Source of the DNA: Bacteroidales bacterium
GTDB taxonomy: Bacteria > Bacteroidota > Bacteroidia > Bacteroidales > Muribaculaceae
Direction of reading: 5' to 3'
NCBI GenBank assembly: GCA_014800815.1
Contig: JAAVFI010000047.1
Span: 1 to 39,402 of the forward strand
DNA: 39,402 nucleotides
Positions 22,381 through 33,368 of this stretch are shown piece by piece. A program made the translations under genes and the position numbers. The notes beneath the pieces are model-generated. The model was not told the DNA's origin and searched no databases. It saw only the letters and a program-made list of their open reading frames with translations. Every line of letters begins with the position of its first letter. Within the stretch, counting starts at the first letter, position 1.

Positions 22381-24915
22381 TTAACCGCACTTGGATGTGC
22401 CGCAGGATGTGCAGATGAGGCAGCCTTCCTGGTAGACGAGGGTTTCCTGTCCGCAGTTGGGGCACTTCTGGCCACCGGCAGCGGTGCCGTTGGGGAGGTA
22501 TTTCTTGAGAGCGCGCTCAACGCCCATTTTCCATGTGTTGATTGACTCGGAGTTGAGCTCGAGACCGCCTACGAGTTTGAGTACCTGGTCGATAGGCATG
22601 CCGTAGCGGAGTACGCCGGAGATGAGTTTGGCGTAGTTCCAGTACTCGGGGTTGAACTTGTCGCTGAGGCCTTCGATAGTGGTCTTGTGGCCACGCTTGT
22701 TGAGGAACTGGAAGTCGTAGCGCTTCACGCCGTTTTCGTCTGCGGCTTTGATAATCTTGCCGTGAGTTACTGATTTGGGGATGAAGATGCCGTCTTCGTC
22801 GTCGGCGAGGCCGGTGAAGATTTCGTAGGGACGTCCGTCGACGAGGCCGACGAAGGCAATCCATTTTTCCTTGTTGTTCTGGAATCGTACGACGTCGGCT
22901 TCGAGTTCGTTGGGGCGCTTCGACATGATAGGGGAGTGCTCGTGTTTCTCCTCTTTCTTTTTGTTCTTTTCAACAGCGACGAGTACGCCCGAGCGTGAGC
23001 CGTCGCGGTAGACGGTGCAGCCTTTGCAGCCTTCGTGCCATGCCTTGCGGTAGAGCGATTCGACGGCTTCTACCGATATGTCGGCGGGGAGGTTGATAGT
23101 GACGGAAATAGAGTGGTCGACCCACTTCTGGATGCGGCCCTGCATGGTCACTTTCTCGCTCCAGTCGATGTCGTTGGCGGTAGCGCCTGCGTAGGGCGAG
23201 CGTGATACTATCTCGTCGAGTTCGGCCTGGGTGTAGAGCTTGTCGGTGTCGATGCCGACGGTCTTCATCCATGTGAGGAACTTGGGATGATATACGATGT
23301 ATTCTTCGAAAGCATCTCCGGAGTCGTCTACGTAGTCGACGCGTACGTTGGGGTCGGCGGCATTGACTTTGCGGCGGCGCTTGTACACGGGCATGAATAC
23401 GGGTTCGATACCCGACGATGTCTGTGTCATGAGGCTGGTGGTGCCTGTGGGGGCAATTGTGAGGCAGGCGATGTTGCGTCGGCCTGTGGTGCTCATGCGC
23501 TTGTAGAGCTCGGGGTCGGCTTCGGCGAGGCGGAGGATATAGGGGTTGTTGGCCTCGCGCTCGGTGCTGTACACTTCGAAGGCTCCGCGCTGTGCGGCCA
23601 TTTCTACCGATTCGGTGTAGGCTGCGAGGGCTACGGTGCGGTGTACGCTCACGCTGAATTCTGTGGCTTCGGGTGTGCCGTAGCGGAGTCCCATTGCTGC
23701 TATCATATCGCCTTCGGCTGTTGTGCCGAGGCCTGTGCGGCGTCCGCGGAGTGTCTTTTCCTTGATTTTGAGCCAGAGGTTACGCTCGGGACCCTTGACT
23801 TCTTCGGGTTCGGGGTCGGAGTCTATCTTGGCGAGGATGAGGTCGATTTTCTCCATTTCGAGGTCGATGATATCGTCCATGATACGCTGAGCCTTGCGCA
23901 CTACGGTGGTGAGCAGGTCGTAGTTGAACGATGCCTCGGGGGTGAAGGGTTTCTCGACGAAGGAGTAGAGGTTGATAGCGAGGAGGCGGCAGCTGTCGTA
24001 GGGGCACAGGGGGATTTCGCCGCAGGGGTTGGTGGAGATTGTCTCGAAACCGAGGTCGGCGTAGCAGTCGGGTACTGATTCGCGGCGGATAGTGTCCCAG
24101 AAGAGTACTCCGGGTTCAGCCGACTTCCATGCGTTGGCTACTATTTTCTGCCAGAGTGCACCGGCGTCGATATCTTTTGTCACTACGGGTTCGGCAGAGT
24201 CTACGGGGTATTTCTGAGTGTAGGGCTCTCCGCTTTCTACGGCTTTCATGAAGTCGTCGTCGATGCGGACCGATACGTTGGCACCGGTTACTTTGCCGGG
24301 TGTGAGTTTTGCGTCGATAAATGCTTCGGAGTCGGGATGCTTGATAGATACTGTCATCATCAGCGCACCGCGACGGCCGTCCTGAGCCACTTCACGGGTA
24401 GAGTTGGAGTAGCGCTCCATGAAGGGTACGAGGCCGGTGGATGTGAGGGCGGAGTTCTTCACCGCCATGCCGCGCGGACGGAGGTGCGAGAGGTCGTGGC
24501 CTACGCCGCCGCGACGCTTCATGAGCTGCACCTGCTCCTGGTCGACGCGCATGATGCCTCCGTAGCTGTCGGGCTTGCCGTCAAGACCTATCACGAAGCA
24601 GTTGGAGAGAGAGCCTACCTGGAAGTTGTTGCCGATTCCGGCCATGGGGCTGCCCTGTGGTACTACATAGCGGAATTTGCGGAGGAGGTCGAAAATTTCC
24701 TCTTCCGACATGGGCCGGGGATATTTATTTTCGATGCGTGCAAGCTCGCGAGCGAGACGGTGGTGCATATCGTCGGGCGTAAGCTCATATAGATTGCCGT
24801 CGCTGTCTTTAAGGGCGTATTTGCTCACCCATACCTGGGCAGCGAGCTGGTCGCCGTCGAAGTAGTTTAGCGTTGCCGCGAGGGCTTCGTCGTAAGTGTA
24901 TTGTTTTGGTTCCAT
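22381..24915 (-). CDS. nrdJ: Adenosylcobalamin-dependent (class II) ribonucleotide reductase
   Basis: 844 aa from the ATG at 24915 (MEPKQYTYDEALAATLNYFD). The frame stays open 61 codons upstream, but that part overlaps the GNAT gene and looks like shadow coding. Motifs: GSLSNCFVIG (substrate-side Cys), NPCGEIPLCPYDSCRL (thiyl-radical Cys and Glu) and ACLTIAPTGTTSLM (PTGT loop). The Cys-rich C-terminal ribbon (CPNCGQE, CLICTSCGTSKCG) is typical of the large NrdJ form. It makes deoxyribonucleotides without oxygen using coenzyme B12, so the cell depends on cobalamin for this enzyme. Third gene of the pseudokinase-GNAT-nrdJ run. Confidence 0.95.
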   Translation of the reverse strand: MEPKQYTYDEALAATLNYFDGDQLAAQVWVSKYALKDSDGNLYELTPDDMHHRLARELARIENKYPRPMSEEEIFDLLRKFRYVVPQGSPMAGIGNNFQVGSLSNCFVIGLDGKPDSYGGIMRVDQEQVQLMKRRGGVGHDLSHLRPRGMAVKNSALTSTGLVPFMERYSNSTREVAQDGRRGALMMTVSIKHPDSEAFIDAKLTPGKVTGANVSVRIDDDFMKAVESGEPYTQKYPVDSAEPVVTKDIDAGALWQKIVANAWKSAEPGVLFWDTIRRESVPDCYADLGFETISTNPCGEIPLCPYDSCRLLAINLYSFVEKPFTPEASFNYDLLTTVVRKAQRIMDDIIDLEMEKIDLILAKIDSDPEPEEVKGPERNLWLKIKEKTLRGRRTGLGTTAEGDMIAAMGLRYGTPEATEFSVSVHRTVALAAYTESVEMAAQRGAFEVYSTEREANNPYILRLAEADPELYKRMSTTGRRNIACLTIAPTGTTSLMTQTSSGIEPVFMPVYKRRRKVNAADPNVRVDYVDDSGDAFEEYIVYHPKFLTWMKTVGIDTDKLYTQAELDEIVSRSPYAGATANDIDWSEKVTMQGRIQKWVDHSISVTINLPADISVEAVESLYRKAWHEGCKGCTVYRDGSRSGVLVAVEKNKKKEEKHEHSPIMSKRPNELEADVVRFQNNKEKWIAFVGLVDGRPYEIFTGLADDEDGIFIPKSVTHGKIIKAADENGVKRYDFQFLNKRGHKTTIEGLSDKFNPEYWNYAKLISGVLRYGMPIDQVLKLVGGLELNSESINTWKMGVERALKKYLPNGTAAGGQKCPNCGQETLVYQEGCLICTSCGTSKCG

Positions 24916-24946
24916 GCCTTGGGTTGTGGCGTGTGTAGTATATGGT

Positions 24947-26080
24947 TTATAGATGTTTGGTATAAGCTCTGCGGCGGCGGTGCTGCCTGCGCTCGAAGTA
25001 TTCCCACTGCTTCTGCACGTTGTCGTTGCCTTCGAGCTCGACGTTGCTTTCGGCAAACTTATAGCCGTTGGCGATGTAGCGGGGGATGAGGTCGGCAAAT
25101 ATCATGGCGTTGACACCCTTGCTCTGGTATTCGGGCTTGACAGCCACGAGGAGCAGGTCTACAACGTCGCTGTGGCCGTTGATAGCGCGCAGCAGGTGCC
25201 ACCATCCGAAGGGGAAGAGCTTGCCTTTGCTTTTCTGAAGTGCCTTCGACATCGACGGCATGGATATGCCGAGAGCGATGAGTTTCTTGTCGCTGTCCAC
25301 TATCAGTGTCACGTCGTCGAGGCGAAGCATGCCGAGATACATCTCGATGTAGTATTCGATCTGCTTGTCGGTGAGGGGCACGAAGCCGAAGAGGTCGGCA
25401 TACGCCTCGTTGACAAGGTCGAAGATGGCGCGTCCGTATTCCTCCTTGATTTTTTTCTTGGAGGTGTATTTGAGTACCGACAGGCCGTATTTGCGAGCTA
25501 TGATGTCGCTGATACGCTGATGCTTTTCGGGCACGGCGTCGGGCACGGTCATGCGGAATTCTATCCAGTCGGCCTCTTTCACGAATCCCATGCGCTCCAT
25601 GTGCTTGGGGTAGTAGGGCCAGTTGTAGATAGTGGCCATGGTGCCGAGTTCTTCAAATCCTTCTATAAGCATGCCTTCGTAGTCGAGGTCGGAGAAGCCC
25701 ATAGGTCCTGTCATCTCTTCCATGCCTCGCTCGCGGCCCCATGCAGCGGCGGCCTCGAATAGGGCGTCGACCACTTCTTCATCGTCGATAAACTCGAGCC
25801 AGCCGAAGCGCAGGGTCTTTTTGCCGAAGCGTTCGTTGGCGGCGCGGTTGATTATGGCGGTGATTGTGCCCACGGGCTCGCCGTTGCGGAAAGCCATGAA
25901 CGACTGTGCGTCGCACACTTCAAACGCCGGGTTTTTGTCGGGGCTGAGAGTGTTTACGTCGTCGAAAATCAGTGGCGGCACGTAGTAGGGATTGCCTTTG
26001 TAGAGGTCGATGCCGAACTGCACGTACTGGTGCAGCTGGTCGCTCGAGGGAGCTATGGGGTGGACGTATACCGGGTGCAT
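24947..26080 (-). CDS. GNAT-like acyltransferase domain protein
   Basis: 377 aa from the ATG at 26080; upstream codons of the open frame overlap the kinase gene and are not protein-like. The N-terminal half (NPYYVPPLIFDD, SFMAFRNGEPVGTITAIINR, TGPMGFSDLDYEGMLIEGF) and C-terminal half (DLLLVAVKPEYQSKGVNAMI, AESNVELEGNDNVQKQWEYF) have the beta-bulge and QxxGxN-type coenzyme A loop of a GNAT fold. Proteins of this length are common in Bacteroidota as putative N-acetyltransferases, substrate unknown. It ends 31 bases before nrdJ and starts 8 bases after the kinase gene, so the three are likely co-transcribed. Confidence 0.75.
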   Translation of the reverse strand: MHPVYVHPIAPSSDQLHQYVQFGIDLYKGNPYYVPPLIFDDVNTLSPDKNPAFEVCDAQSFMAFRNGEPVGTITAIINRAANERFGKKTLRFGWLEFIDDEEVVDALFEAAAAWGRERGMEEMTGPMGFSDLDYEGMLIEGFEELGTMATIYNWPYYPKHMERMGFVKEADWIEFRMTVPDAVPEKHQRISDIIARKYGLSVLKYTSKKKIKEEYGRAIFDLVNEAYADLFGFVPLTDKQIEYYIEMYLGMLRLDDVTLIVDSDKKLIALGISMPSMSKALQKSKGKLFPFGWWHLLRAINGHSDVVDLLLVAVKPEYQSKGVNAMIFADLIPRYIANGYKFAESNVELEGNDNVQKQWEYFERRQHRRRRAYTKHL

Positions 26081-26088
26081 GTTTATTT

Positions 26089-26877
26089 TCAGATGATAAG
26101 ATTGGTTATAGCCGCGGGCACCGGCACTGTCGGAGCGGGGGCGTAGGGCGATTTGAGCCATATCAGCAGGAGTACCATGAGTACGAGGAATGCCAATACG
26201 ATGAGGTAGATGCGCATGTTGCGGCGCCCCTCGAGTGCGAGGTGCACCTGCTGCATGGTCTTGAAGCGCCTGCGGGGATCCGGGTCGGTGCATTTCTTTA
26301 TCACGCGCCGCAGCACCGGGTCGTCGTAGTCGGCGGCATCGAGCGCTTCTTCGAGCACTTTGCCGTAGTTGTATATATCGTCGGCTGTAGACTGGTGCGA
26401 GAGCGACGGGCGCTGTTCGAATCCTACGTCTATGAGCTTGAGATTGCCTATATTCTCCGTGAAGATGATGTTCTCGGGGCGGAGCGGCGGATGCACGATG
26501 TGGCTGCCCTGGATATACTCCAGAGCGTTGACGAGCTGATGCCGTAGCTGCTCGATGTGCTTGGCCGTGACCTTTTTCTCCTTGATGAGCTTGCGCAGAC
26601 TGTCGCCGTAGACATCATCGGTGACTATACAGCGACCTATTCCGGGGATGTCCTCGAAGTCGTTGATCATGATGATGTTGGGGTGAGCGAGGCTGTAGCG
26701 TACGTCGAATTCCTGCTCGATCATTGCGCGGTAGCGCGGGTCGTCGGAAAACTCCGGGCGCAGGGTCTTGATCATCACCCATTTGCCGAATTTTTTGGCA
26801 GTATAGACGTGATAGAACTCCTCGTCCCACTCGGGGAGGTGTTCTATCTCGGTCCAACGCTGAGTATGGTCTGTCAT
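26089..26877 (-). CDS. Membrane-anchored protein kinase-like protein, probable pseudokinase
   Basis: 262 aa. Kinase-fold landmarks are in order: WVMIKTL (ATP-site Lys37), MIEQEFDV (helix C Glu), catalytic-loop equivalent HPPLRPEN (129-136), metal-site equivalent LIDVG (148-152) and ADDIYNYGKVLEE. The catalytic Asp of HRDLKxxN is replaced by Pro, the glycine-rich loop is not recognisable, and DFG is DVG, so phosphotransfer is doubtful. A single membrane helix lies near 221-243, with the kinase domain presumably cytoplasmic. It heads the run with the GNAT gene and nrdJ. 26878-26987 holds no gene. Confidence 0.8.
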   Translation of the reverse strand: MTDHTQRWTEIEHLPEWDEEFYHVYTAKKFGKWVMIKTLRPEFSDDPRYRAMIEQEFDVRYSLAHPNIIMINDFEDIPGIGRCIVTDDVYGDSLRKLIKEKKVTAKHIEQLRHQLVNALEYIQGSHIVHPPLRPENIIFTENIGNLKLIDVGFEQRPSLSHQSTADDIYNYGKVLEEALDAADYDDPVLRRVIKKCTDPDPRRRFKTMQQVHLALEGRRNMRIYLIVLAFLVLMVLLLIWLKSPYAPAPTVPVPAAITNLII

Positions 26878-26987
26878 TTCGCGGTGTTGGCGGCAGCCGT
26901 CGAGGGGCTGTCGGGTGTGAGGATTATTGAGAGAAAGGGGGCCTTACCGGGCACCTTCGGATGCTGAGATGGTCTCGAATCCTGCTA

Positions 26988-27455
26988 TCAGATTTCGGTG
27001 TTGATAGGAATCTCGCGGGCGATAGAGTGGTCGAGCGAGATGAGGGTTTCGGTACCTGTCACACCGGGAATCATCTGAATCTTCTTGTTGAGAAGCTCCA
27101 TGAGGTGCTCGTTGTCGCGAGCGTAGAGCTTAACCAGCATGGTGTAGGGGCCTGTGGTGAAGTGGCACTCAACGATTTCGGGGATTTTCTCGAGTTCGGG
27201 CACTACGTCGCGGTACATTGCGCCGCGTTCGAGGTTGACACCGATATAAGTACATGTGGCGTAGCCGAGGATTTTTGCATTTACATGATAGCCAGAACCG
27301 GTGATGACATTCATGTCAATGAGACGCTGGATGCGCTGGTGCACAGCTGCGCGCGATACTCCGCAAACTACTGCTACGTCTTTCGAGGGAATACGGGCGT
27401 TGTGCATTACGATGTTGAGAATTTTCCGGTCGAGGCGGTCTATCTTGTCGATCAT
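26988..27455 (-). CDS. Lrp/AsnC family transcriptional regulator
   Basis: 155 aa from the ATG at 27455 (MIDKIDRLDRKILNIVMHNA). N-terminal helix-turn-helix (SKDVAVVCGVSRAAVHQRIQ) and C-terminal RAM/ACT-like effector domain (VPELEKIPEIVECHFTTGPY, then TETLISLDHSIAREIPI). Family members respond to amino acids and form octamers. It has its own promoter and follows the terminator behind the ABC-F gene, so it is a separate unit. Targets unknown. Confidence 0.93.
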   Translation of the reverse strand: MIDKIDRLDRKILNIVMHNARIPSKDVAVVCGVSRAAVHQRIQRLIDMNVITGSGYHVNAKILGYATCTYIGVNLERGAMYRDVVPELEKIPEIVECHFTTGPYTMLVKLYARDNEHLMELLNKKIQMIPGVTGTETLISLDHSIAREIPINTEI

Positions 27456-27484
27456 GATTTTTCGTAGGTTTGAATTAGTTGCTA

Positions 27485-27515
27485 CAAAATTACAAAAAGT
27501 TTTTAAAACGGGCAA
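27485..27515 (-). promoter_or_regulatory. Promoter of the Lrp-type regulator
   Basis: Minus strand TTGC (27512-27515), 19-nt spacer, TAATTTTG (27485-27492), 29 bases upstream of the start. Confidence 0.6.
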
Positions 27516-27591
27516 GTTAAAAGTTTTTTGTTGCTCATTTTTATTCTCCGACCGTTCTGTGTGGCAGTATGATACGCTATTTATGAAAACG

Positions 27592-27639
27592 AAAAAACGG
27601 CACACAAACCCTGAGGAGGCCGTTGTGTGCCGTTTTTTT
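27592..27639. terminator. Bidirectional intrinsic terminator
   Basis: Stem CGGCACACAA/TTGTGTGCCG (27598-27632) with a run of T on each side: TTTTTTT after it on the plus strand and TTTTTT on the minus strand (27592-27597). It ends the long minus-strand operon that finishes with the ABC-F gene at 27665. Confidence 0.88.
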
Positions 27640-27664
27640 AAAGTTCTGAGTGCGTCGTTGCCGA

Positions 27665-29287
<1,623 letters not shown>

Positions 29288-29302
29288 CTATGGATTGGAA
29301 AC

Positions 29303-30613
29303 TTAAAATAATTTTTCGCTGAGTGCGCGCAGTGCGCGGATTTTGTCGGAGTTGCGTACGAGTACCGAGATATTGTAGTTGCTGCCGCCGTACGATATCA
29401 TGCGGATAGGTATGCCTTCGAGAGCTTGCAGTACCTTGGGCTGGAATGAGCAGTGCTCCCAGCTGAGGTCACCTACCACGCAGATAATCACCATGTCGCG
29501 CTCTACGCTGACGGTGCCGAAGTTCTTGAGGTCGTCGACGATAGCGGCGAGCCTGGAATCGTCGTCGACGCTCACGCTCACGCCTACTTCCGACGTAGCC
29601 ATCATGTCGATGCTCGTGCGGTGATTCTCGAAGGTTTCGAATACTTTCTGCAGGAAGCCGTAGGCGAGCAGCATGCGGCCCGACTTGATTTTTATGGCCG
29701 TGATATTGTCTTTTGCCGCAATAGCCTTGAGTTTTCCGTCGGGCGGGAAGTTGTAGATAACCGTACCCTTGGCCTCGGGCTGCAGCGTGTTGAGCAGGCG
29801 CACGGGGATGTTGTGGAGCTTGGCGGGGAGCACGCACGAGGGGTGCAGAATCTTGGCGCCGAAGTAGGCGAGCTCTGCGGCCTCCTCGAAGTGGAGTTCG
29901 CTCACGGGGCGTGTGCCTTCCACGTAGCGGGGGTCGTTGTTGTGCATGCCGTCGATGTCGGTCCATATCTGGATCTCCTCGGCGTCGAGCACAGCGCCGA
30001 TTATCGAGGCGGTGTAGTCGCTGCCGCCTCGGCGGAGATTGTCGATACCGCCCACGTTGTTGCGGCAGATGTATCCCTGGGTGAGGAATATCTCGGCAGC
30101 GGGGGCAAGGTCGATCATGCGGCGCAGACGGCTTCCGATATGCTGCATGTCGGGTTCGCCGCCTTCGAGGGTGCGCATGTAGTCGAGGGCTGGGAGGAGC
30201 ACCGACTTCACGCCTTTCTCTTCAAGATAGCACTGCATGAGGGCGGTGGACATGAGTTCGCCCTGCGCGAGAATCTCTTTCTCTCCGGCCTCGGTGAGAG
30301 CTTCGTTGAGATACGAGCGGAGGAGTGCGAAGATATGGCCTATCCTCTCCGAGGCCTTGATGCGGACCTCCTCGGTGGCGAGAAGGGCTGATATCACGCC
30401 TATGTATTTGCTCTCGAGCGCGTTGATAGTCTCCTGCGCGCCGGGGATATTGCCTTTGTAGAGGTATTCCGATATCTCTACGAGCGAATTTGTGGTGCCC
30501 GACATTGCCGAGAGAACCACTACGTTGCGGTTGCCGGGCAGGATGAGGTCGGCCACGTGCTTCATGCGCTCGGGCGAGCCTACGGATGTGCCTCCGAATT
30601 TCAGTACTTTCAT
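29303..30613 (-). CDS. lysC: Aspartate kinase (monofunctional)
   Basis: 436 aa. MKVLKFGGTSVGSPERM at the N-terminus and RRGGSDYTASIIGA around 200 are the aspartokinase substrate and ATP motifs; FEEAAELAYFGAKILHP lies before two C-terminal ACT domains (SVSVDDDSRLA; MISYGGSNYNISVLVRN), the site of amino acid feedback. No homoserine dehydrogenase is fused. First step of the lysine, threonine and methionine pathway, cytoplasmic. Its ATG overlaps the stop of the carbonic anhydrase gene (ATGA, 4 bases). Confidence 0.95.
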   Translation of the reverse strand: MKVLKFGGTSVGSPERMKHVADLILPGNRNVVVLSAMSGTTNSLVEISEYLYKGNIPGAQETINALESKYIGVISALLATEEVRIKASERIGHIFALLRSYLNEALTEAGEKEILAQGELMSTALMQCYLEEKGVKSVLLPALDYMRTLEGGEPDMQHIGSRLRRMIDLAPAAEIFLTQGYICRNNVGGIDNLRRGGSDYTASIIGAVLDAEEIQIWTDIDGMHNNDPRYVEGTRPVSELHFEEAAELAYFGAKILHPSCVLPAKLHNIPVRLLNTLQPEAKGTVIYNFPPDGKLKAIAAKDNITAIKIKSGRMLLAYGFLQKVFETFENHRTSIDMMATSEVGVSVSVDDDSRLAAIVDDLKNFGTVSVERDMVIICVVGDLSWEHCSFQPKVLQALEGIPIRMISYGGSNYNISVLVRNSDKIRALRALSEKLF

Positions 30614-31137
30614 TCTGCGTCGGGATTAGTGTACCATTTGCTGTACATCAGATAGTTGCGGGCTATCTTTTGGTTCATTTCCTTAGACTGGGCGGGGTCG
30701 ACGGGCTTGAGGAATTTGGCAGGAGCGCCGCCCCAGAGCTCGTTAGGACCGATTTTCGTGCGTGAGAGCACCACCGAGCCGGCAGCTACTATCGCGCCTT
30801 CGCCTACCTCGGCGTCGTCCATTACCACGGCACCCATGCCGATGAGTGCGAAGTCGTGGATTTTTGCGCCGTGGATAGTCACGTTGTGGCCTATCGACAC
30901 GTCATTGCCTATCTCGATAGTTGATTTCTGATAGAGGGTGTGGAGCACCGAGCCGTCCTGAATGTTCACACGGTCGCCGATAGTGATAGTGTTCACGTCG
31001 CCGCGGAGCACGGTGTTGAACCACACGCTGCAGCCGTCGCCCATAGTCACGTCGCCGATGAGGGTGGCGTTTTCGGCCAGGAAGCAATCCTCGCCAACCT
31101 TGGGTGTAAATCCCCTTACGGGTATGATAAGTGCCAT
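30610..31137 (-). CDS. Gamma-class carbonic anhydrase-like hexapeptide protein
   Basis: 175 aa. Left-handed beta-helix hexapeptide repeats (NATLIGDVTMGDGCSVW, VNIQDGSVLHTL) with the three zinc histidines of the family in VLHTL, SIGHNVTIHG. Similar to PaaY/YrdA/CaiE; gamma-type CO2 hydration is possible but many members have no shown activity. Overlaps lysC by 4 bases, so translation is coupled. Confidence 0.9.
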   Translation of the reverse strand: MALIIPVRGFTPKVGEDCFLAENATLIGDVTMGDGCSVWFNTVLRGDVNTITIGDRVNIQDGSVLHTLYQKSTIEIGNDVSIGHNVTIHGAKIHDFALIGMGAVVMDDAEVGEGAIVAAGSVVLSRTKIGPNELWGGAPAKFLKPVDPAQSKEMNQKIARNYLMYSKWYTNPDAE

Positions 31138-31166
31138 TGTATGCTTGAGTTAGAGGGTTTCGTAAT

Positions 31167-32957
31167 TTATGCGAGGGGAGCGGTGTGTGCTTCGAGCCAT
31201 GCGCGTTCGCTGTCGTTGAGCATGGGGCTTAGGCGCTCACGTACGGTGGCGTGGTAGTTGTTGACCCATTCGATTTCTTCGGCTGTCATTATCGAGGTGT
31301 CGAAGAGCGAGCGGTCGAAGGGGCAGAGGGTGAGGGTCTCGAAGCTCAGGAATTCGCCGAACTCGGTAGTCATCTCGTGGCGGCAGAGCACGAGGTTTTC
31401 ACAGCGGATGCCGTGGATGTTCTCGCGGTAGAGGCCGGGCTCGTTGGAGGTAATTGAGCCGGGGAGGAGGGGAGCGTCTACGTAGTTGAGGCGGATTGAG
31501 TGAGGACCTTCGTGTACGCTCAGGAAGTGGCCTACGCCGTGGCCGGTGCCGTGGAGATAGCTCAGTCCTTTCTTCCAGAGGAACTGGCGTGCGAGTGCGT
31601 CGAGCTGTGCGCCGCGGGTGCCTGCGGGGAATATAGCCTGTGCCAGAGCGATGTGTCCCTTCATCACGAGGGTGAAGTCGGTGCGCTCGTCGTCGGTGGC
31701 TGTGCCGAGGCAGATAGTGCGGGTAATGTCGGTGGTGCCGTCGAGATACTGGGCGCCTGAGTCGATGAGCAGCAGGCCGTTGGGGTTGAGTGTTGCGCAG
31801 CTTGCCTCGGTAGCCTCATAGTGTACGATAGCGCCGTGAGCGCCGTAGCCTGCGATAGTGCCGAAACTTGCGTCGGTAAAGCCTTCGCCCATGCTGCGGT
31901 AGTAGTGGAGGATAGAGTCGACGTCGAGCTCGGTGGTGGGAACGCCCTCTTTCACGCGGCGTTCGATTTCCATGAGCGAGCGTACCATAGCCACGCCGTC
32001 GCGGAGCATTGCATTGCGCACACCGGCGAGCTGGATTTCGTTCTTCACCGATTTGAGTCGGGCGGCAGCCGAGATTCCACCTTCAATGGCGCGTTCGCCG
32101 AGGAGAGCGAGGAGCTCGAGAGCTGTGTGGCCTGCGTCGACGAGTACTTTTTCAGCGGGTGCGAGTGCGCCGAGGAATGTCTTTACGTCGGCGTAGTCGG
32201 CAGTCTTCACGCCCTGCGATGCGAGGTAAGCGCGGGTCTCGTCGTTGAGCTTCGCGGGGTCGATGAGAAGGGTGTTCTCACCGTCGGAGAGATAGAGGAA
32301 CGCGGTTGCTACGGGAGTGTGACGCACGTCGTTGGAGCGGATGTTGAGAGTCCACGCAATGTCGTCGAGAGTTGAAAGGAACACGGCGTCGGCACCCTTG
32401 CTGTGTGCGTCGGCGAGAATCTTGGCGATTTTGTCGCGAGCTTCCTCGCCCGCATACTTGGTCTCATGCACATACACGGGGTCGGAGGGGAGCGACGGAC
32501 GGTCGAGCCAGATGCGGTCGATTACGTCGAAAGTAGTCACGAGCTTGATGCCTGCCGAGGCAAGAGCCGCGCCCAGACGGTCGGCAGCCTCGCGGGTGAA
32601 AAGCATGCCGTCAATGCCCACGGTGCTGCCCTTGGGCAGTACGTTGCAGAGATAGGTGGCGATGTCGGGAGTGTCGGGCAGCCCATCCTTCATTAGCTCA
32701 ATGCCGCTGCCTTCGAGCTGATTGGCAGCCTGGAGGAAGTAGCGGGAGTCGGTCCAGAGAGCGGCGCTTTCTGCGCATACCACAAGGTCGCCGGCCGAGC
32801 CTGTGAAGCCCGAGAGCCAGCGGCGCACCTGCCAGTGAGGTGCAAGATATTCGCCCTGATGAGGGTCTGCCTGCGGCACGATAGCTGCGTCGATGCCGCG
32901 CTCAGCCATAAGGCCGCGGAACTCCGTGATGCGTCCCTGTATTGTGTTTGTTTCCAT
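31167..32957 (-). CDS. pepP: Xaa-Pro aminopeptidase (M24 family, long form)
   Basis: 596 aa, three-domain form like eukaryotic cytosolic aminopeptidase P. Two creatinase-like N-terminal domains (ITEFRGLMAERGIDAAIVPQ; WLSGFTGSAGDLVV) precede the M24 catalytic domain. Metal ligands are visible: LLIDSGAQYLDGTTDITRTI (two Asp), HGTGHGVGHFLSVHEGP (His), TSNEPGLY (Glu) and GIRCENLVLC (Glu). It removes the N-terminal residue before proline from peptides in the cytoplasm. The symbol is by function. Gaps of 29 and 27 bases to its neighbours fit the long operon. Confidence 0.93.
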   Translation of the reverse strand: METNTIQGRITEFRGLMAERGIDAAIVPQADPHQGEYLAPHWQVRRWLSGFTGSAGDLVVCAESAALWTDSRYFLQAANQLEGSGIELMKDGLPDTPDIATYLCNVLPKGSTVGIDGMLFTREAADRLGAALASAGIKLVTTFDVIDRIWLDRPSLPSDPVYVHETKYAGEEARDKIAKILADAHSKGADAVFLSTLDDIAWTLNIRSNDVRHTPVATAFLYLSDGENTLLIDPAKLNDETRAYLASQGVKTADYADVKTFLGALAPAEKVLVDAGHTALELLALLGERAIEGGISAAARLKSVKNEIQLAGVRNAMLRDGVAMVRSLMEIERRVKEGVPTTELDVDSILHYYRSMGEGFTDASFGTIAGYGAHGAIVHYEATEASCATLNPNGLLLIDSGAQYLDGTTDITRTICLGTATDDERTDFTLVMKGHIALAQAIFPAGTRGAQLDALARQFLWKKGLSYLHGTGHGVGHFLSVHEGPHSIRLNYVDAPLLPGSITSNEPGLYRENIHGIRCENLVLCRHEMTTEFGEFLSFETLTLCPFDRSLFDTSIMTAEEIEWVNNYHATVRERLSPMLNDSERAWLEAHTAPLA

Positions 32958-32984
32958 ATATATAGTTTTTTAATTTCTTGCTTG

Positions 32985-33353
32985 TCAATAAGTTTTCAGC
33001 GGTGGATAGAATGCGTCGGGTATGTGCTCGAACTCATACTCGTCGGGTGTACCCGAAATTGCGAAGATGTCGAACCGCGCCTCGAAAGGCAGGTTTTCGT
33101 GTTTCATGTATGCGTCGGCGGCGCGCACCATGTTTGCAATCTTGCGCTTGTCGATTGCATCGAGCGGGTCGGAGTCTCTGTCGCTGCGCGTCTTCACCTC
33201 TGCGAAGACCAGTTCGTCGTCCTTTCGAGCCACGATATCTATTTCGAGATGCCCCATGCGCCAGTTTTCGTGCAGTATGGAGTAGCCCACCTCCTTGAGG
33301 TAGTCCGAGGCGATGCGTTCGCCCCATTTTCCGGTTTCGTTGTGCCTGGCCAT
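32985..33353 (-). CDS. yraN: YraN family (UPF0102) endonuclease-like protein
   Basis: 122 aa. GKWGERIASDYLKEVGYSIL, then HLEIDIVARKDDELVFAEVK, carry the E-x-D...E-x-K residues of the restriction-endonuclease-like fold, with ARFDIFAI near the end. Biochemical role unproven; linked by fold to Holliday-junction and repair nucleases. Between the aminopeptidase and trkH, 15 bases after the trkH-side neighbour. Confidence 0.9.
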   Translation of the reverse strand: MARHNETGKWGERIASDYLKEVGYSILHENWRMGHLEIDIVARKDDELVFAEVKTRSDRDSDPLDAIDKRKIANMVRAADAYMKHENLPFEARFDIFAISGTPDEYEFEHIPDAFYPPLKTY

Positions 33354-33368
33354 ACTCTCTGCAAAGAT

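Noticed and set aside
24916-25098. N-terminal extension of the ribonucleotide reductase
   Set aside because: Ser/Thr-rich shadow sequence overlapping the GNAT gene; the internal Met at 24915 matches the usual NrdJ start.
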